This document shows positions 6,477 through 8,275 of a stretch of 8,275 bases of DNA, piece after piece; the stretch's first letter is position 1; every line of letters starts with the position of its first letter. The notes under the pieces are model-generated. The model was not told the DNA's origin. It did not search any database and saw only the letters and a program-made list of their open reading frames with translations. Location of the stretch: contig QMNJ01000065.1 of NCBI GenBank assembly GCA_003647715.1, forward strand, positions 1-8,275. The letters are read 5' to 3'. A program made the position numbers and the translations under genes. The DNA comes from Candidatus Coatesiibacteriota bacterium (GTDB lineage Bacteria; RBG-13-66-14; B26-G2).

Positions 6477-6732
6477 TCATTTATTTTCAGATTTATATTT
6501 TGGGTCAAATTGCCTCGCAAATCTTGCTAGTTCGGTTACATCATCTTCTATCTCATAAGCAAGATTTATAAGAAGTTCGGAAATCTCCACTACTATTTTA
6601 TCTCTATTTTTTGGAATTAACATTTGTGCATTATAAAAATTGACGAAACACGATATTTTTATCATAAATTTCTCTTAATCCATTGAAAACACTTTCAAGA
6701 TTTACCAATAAATTCTTATCAATTTCAACCAT
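6477..6732 (-). pseudogene. small unknown gene split by a one-base frameshift
   Basis: Two overlapping minus-strand frames appear to be one gene. The 5' part starts at ATG 6732 (M-V-E-I-D-K-N-L-L-V-N-L...) and stops at TAA 6631-6633 after 33 residues. The 3' part is open from at least ATG 6665 to TGA 6477 (62 codons), ending ...L-A-R-F-A-R-Q-F-D-P-K-Y-K-S-E-N-K. Removing one A from the AAAAA run at 6656-6660 (T on the + strand) fuses them into a continuous protein of about 84 residues, reading ...L-R-E-I-Y-D-K-I-S-C-F-V-N-F-Y... across the join. The composition is acidic and helical. I do not recognise the family. The start lies 15 bases after the ligase-like gene's stop, suggesting co-transcription. 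Possible explanations are a sequencing indel, a genuine inactivating mutation, a translational frameshift, or a real 62-residue gene starting at 6665. Confidence 0.55.
6491..6500 (-). promoter_or_regulatory. TATA-like box of the propeller lipoprotein gene
   Basis: AAATATAAAT on the minus strand is centred near 6496. A start of transcription around 6470 would leave a leader of about 26 bases that contains the strong SD. The box lies inside the 3' end of the small split gene, so the lipoprotein may be transcribed independently as well as by read-through. Confidence 0.45.
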
Positions 6733-6747
6733 AATCTGTAATTATAC

Positions 6748-7404
6748 TCACTCCTCTACCCTCAATATTCCAAGTGGTGTCTGCTCCATCGTCTGTCCAA
6801 GGGGATTGTCCCTGCACATCTCCTCCACCCAGCGCCTCCTGCTATAGTCAAGACCATCGGATGCACCCAGCACATCCACATCGCCCCAGTCCCCAGCGTC
6901 TATTATCGCCACCTCACAACCGACCGCCTCCTTCACCCTCTGTGCCTCCTCATCGCCTCTCACGGGACCAAAGATGACCACCCTGATATATGGCTCAAAG
7001 GTGAGTATGCGGGTGCCGTCTATCTCTGCGGTCTTATGCCCCGCTATGCGGAAGAAGTCGCCCCTCCTTCCCAGAAGGCGGGTAATACCTGCCACACAGG
7101 CAGCAGCAAGCACCCTGAATATTCCCACCTCATCTATCGCCGCCTGCATCTTCTCCGGAAGCCCTATCGCACCAACACCGAACTTAGGTACTGTCACGAA
7201 GCGCCACAGGATATTTGCCCAGAAGCCAACCTTTATCTTATCAAAATGCTTTATACGGTGCTGTGTGATGGAGACAATCTTGGATGTTACCAGAAGGATA
7301 TCGCCCTCTTTCAGATGCGGTTTTGCATAGATTATAGCAAGGTCTACAATATCATCGTAGGGTGTCACCAGGTGCGTCTTTATGGGTATCTTCACCACTC
7401 TCAT
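6748..7404 (-). CDS. coenzyme F420-0:gamma-glutamyl ligase-like protein
   Basis: This 218-residue protein belongs to the F420-0:L-glutamate ligase (CofE) superfamily but is shorter and divergent. Visible features are K-I-P-I-K-T-H-L-V at the N-terminus and the family-like G-D-I-L-L-V-T-S-K-I-V-S (34-45). The central section has G-A-I-G-L-P-E-K-M-Q (78-87) and L-G-R-R-G-D-F-F-R-I-A-G (111-122). N-P-L-G-Q-T-M-E-Q-T-P (200-210) lies near the C-terminus. CofE adds glutamates to F420 using GTP; this subgroup has no role that I can name, so an amide or isopeptide ligase is an inference. ATG at 7404 is preferred over the GTG at 7431 because a TATA box at 7432-7442 predicts a transcript start near 7411 and the extra nine residues look non-coding. 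It lies 56 bases after the flippase gene and just before the small split gene. Confidence 0.72.
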   Translation of the reverse strand: MRVVKIPIKTHLVTPYDDIVDLAIIYAKPHLKEGDILLVTSKIVSITQHRIKHFDKIKVGFWANILWRFVTVPKFGVGAIGLPEKMQAAIDEVGIFRVLAAACVAGITRLLGRRGDFFRIAGHKTAEIDGTRILTFEPYIRVVIFGPVRGDEEAQRVKEAVGCEVAIIDAGDWGDVDVLGASDGLDYSRRRWVEEMCRDNPLGQTMEQTPLGILRVEE

Positions 7405-7431
7405 AATATTCGCATTAGAATGCCAAAACAC

Positions 7432-7442
7432 ATATTATATAT
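7432..7442 (-). promoter_or_regulatory. TATA box of the ligase-like gene
   Basis: The minus strand reads ATATATAATAT, centred about 33 bases before ATG 7404, predicting a leader of about 6 bases with no SD. It lies in the short gap after the flippase stop at 7461-7463, so the ligase-like gene probably begins its own transcription unit. The position also argues against the upstream GTG start at 7431, which would abut the box. Confidence 0.6.
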
Positions 7443-7460
7443 CAACACCATATTTTTATT

Positions 7461-8275
7461 TCACCTCTTCCTTCTAAACAGGCGAAAAAGATAATCCTTA
7501 CCCTCCCTGAATATATCTGCTACATCCCTAAAATCTGGCAATAATACACCAAAATATGAACCTGAAACCCTGAGATAGGCGAGAGAGACCATAACCTCAT
7601 GAATGATAGCCACGATTATGGAGGCGATTGCTGAGCCAATAATACCATATCTGGGGATGAGCATAATATTCGCTCCAATGCTTATGGGCAGAAGTATAGA
7701 AGATATGATGGTTATAATATATGGTTTCCCCCTTCCACAGATATCTGACGATAGTATGCCTACATTGCCCCTTATTATTATCCTGCCTATCACCAGCAGG
7801 ATAAACGGCATAACCGATGGCAGAAACCTATCCCCCAGAACGAACACTATACCAGGTCTGGCAACGGCGATTATCACCACACCTACTAACAGCATCAAGA
7901 GACCCGTCTTCCTGAACACATTGGGCGTGTATTGTAGTTTCTCCTCCTCTGACTGTGCACTTGTCAGGGGGAAGAAGATGGTCATTATAGATTGCGGGAG
8001 TTCGTGCAACCTGCTTGTTAGTGCGACCGCTACGGCATAGTAGCCCACCTCTTTAACATCAAGGAAGTAGCTTATGATGAAAATATCAAGACGATAGTTC
8101 AGAAAACTAAACAGGTTCGCCAGATAGGGCATCAGTCCATATGAGACCTGCCTCTTCATATCAGTGAACGAAAGAGCGTGCTTTAACCTCGTCCTCACTA
8201 AATAACCAAAATACACCAGTAGAGCACCCGCCATACTTCCTGACAGGTTTGCAATAACCGCTCCATAAACACCTA
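7461..8275 (-). CDS. polysaccharide flippase (Wzx/RfbX-like, MOP superfamily), 5' end outside the window
   Basis: Only the C-terminal part of this gene is present. The frame stays open through the right edge (G-V-Y-G-A-V-I-A-N-L-S-G-S precedes the internal Met at 8234), so that Met is not the true start. The 270 or so visible residues contain about seven hydrophobic segments. Examples are L-D-I-F-I-I-S-Y-F-L, T-G-L-L-M-L-L-V-G-V-V-I-I, and an I-I-T-I-I-S-S-I-L-L-P-I-S run. The pattern D-V-K-E-V-G-Y-Y-A-V-A and the P-R-Y-G-I-I-G-S-A-I-A segment are typical of oligosaccharide flippases. Members move lipid-linked glycans across the cytoplasmic membrane. A basic tail, R-L-F-R-R-K-R, ends the protein on the expected cytoplasmic side. 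Full-length members are usually 400-500 residues, so roughly 40% is missing here. It supports a surface-glycan context for the neighbourhood. Confidence 0.88.
   Translation of the reverse strand, partial: GVYGAVIANLSGSMAGALLVYFGYLVRTRLKHALSFTDMKRQVSYGLMPYLANLFSFLNYRLDIFIISYFLDVKEVGYYAVAVALTSRLHELPQSIMTIFFPLTSAQSEEEKLQYTPNVFRKTGLLMLLVGVVIIAVARPGIVFVLGDRFLPSVMPFILLVIGRIIIRGNVGILSSDICGRGKPYIITIISSILLPISIGANIMLIPRYGIIGSAIASIIVAIIHEVMVSLAYLRVSGSYFGVLLPDFRDVADIFREGKDYLFRLFRRKR

Noticed and set aside
7405..7431. GTG-started nine-residue extension of the F420-ligase-like gene
   Set aside because: The TATA box at 7432-7442 would abut this start, the residues do not resemble the family N-terminus, and the ATG at 7404 begins the recognisable beta strand.
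1..8275. tRNA genes, CRISPR arrays, transposase or integrase genes
   Set aside because: I looked for regularly spaced repeats, cloverleaf-like arms and recombinase motifs on both strands and found none that held up.

Overview
The window looks like a piece of an archaeal chromosome, most likely euryarchaeal and possibly from a methanogen- or ANME-like lineage. The lineage guess is weak. Four observations support an archaeon: TATA-like boxes about 25-30 bases before several starts, very short or absent leaders, GGTGAT/GAGGT-type Shine-Dalgarno (SD) motifs before other genes, and a protein of the coenzyme F420 gamma-glutamyl ligase superfamily. There are no tRNA, rRNA, CRISPR or transposase genes.

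Layout. Only the first gene (179-625) is on the + strand: an AT-rich gamma-glutamylcyclotransferase-fold protein. It converges on glmS (936-2771, minus), and about 310 bases between them hold what looks like a decayed reading frame. Everything from 936 to the right edge reads on the minus strand. In transcription order from the right edge, the genes are: the C-terminal part of a MOP-superfamily polysaccharide flippase (7461 to beyond 8275); an F420-0:gamma-glutamyl ligase-like protein (6748-7404); a small gene apparently split by a one-base frameshift (6477-6732); an AT-rich lipoprotein with a TolB/PD40-type beta-propeller (5460-6443); a tightly overlapping three-gene operon of a PIG-L/LmbE deacetylase, a CarB-like ATP-grasp ligase and a PHP-family metallohydrolase (5382-3013); a 240-base gap with an imperfect long inverted repeat (about 2851-2984); and glmS.

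How the genes may work together. GlmS makes glucosamine-6-phosphate, the entry to UDP-GlcNAc. A PIG-L/LmbE enzyme typically removes the acetyl group from a GlcNAc-containing molecule. An ATP-grasp enzyme could join a carboxylate to the freed amine, and a PHP enzyme could remove a phosphate. A flippase lies a few genes away. The set suggests a modified amino-sugar product, either surface glycan decoration or a small GlcN conjugate analogous in logic to mycothiol or bacillithiol. This is inference from families and gene order; no substrate can be read from the sequence.

Base composition is mosaic. The cyclotransferase, the small split gene and the lipoprotein are visibly AT-rich. The glmS, three-gene operon and ligase-like genes are clearly richer in G+C. 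This suggests that the AT-rich genes have a different history.
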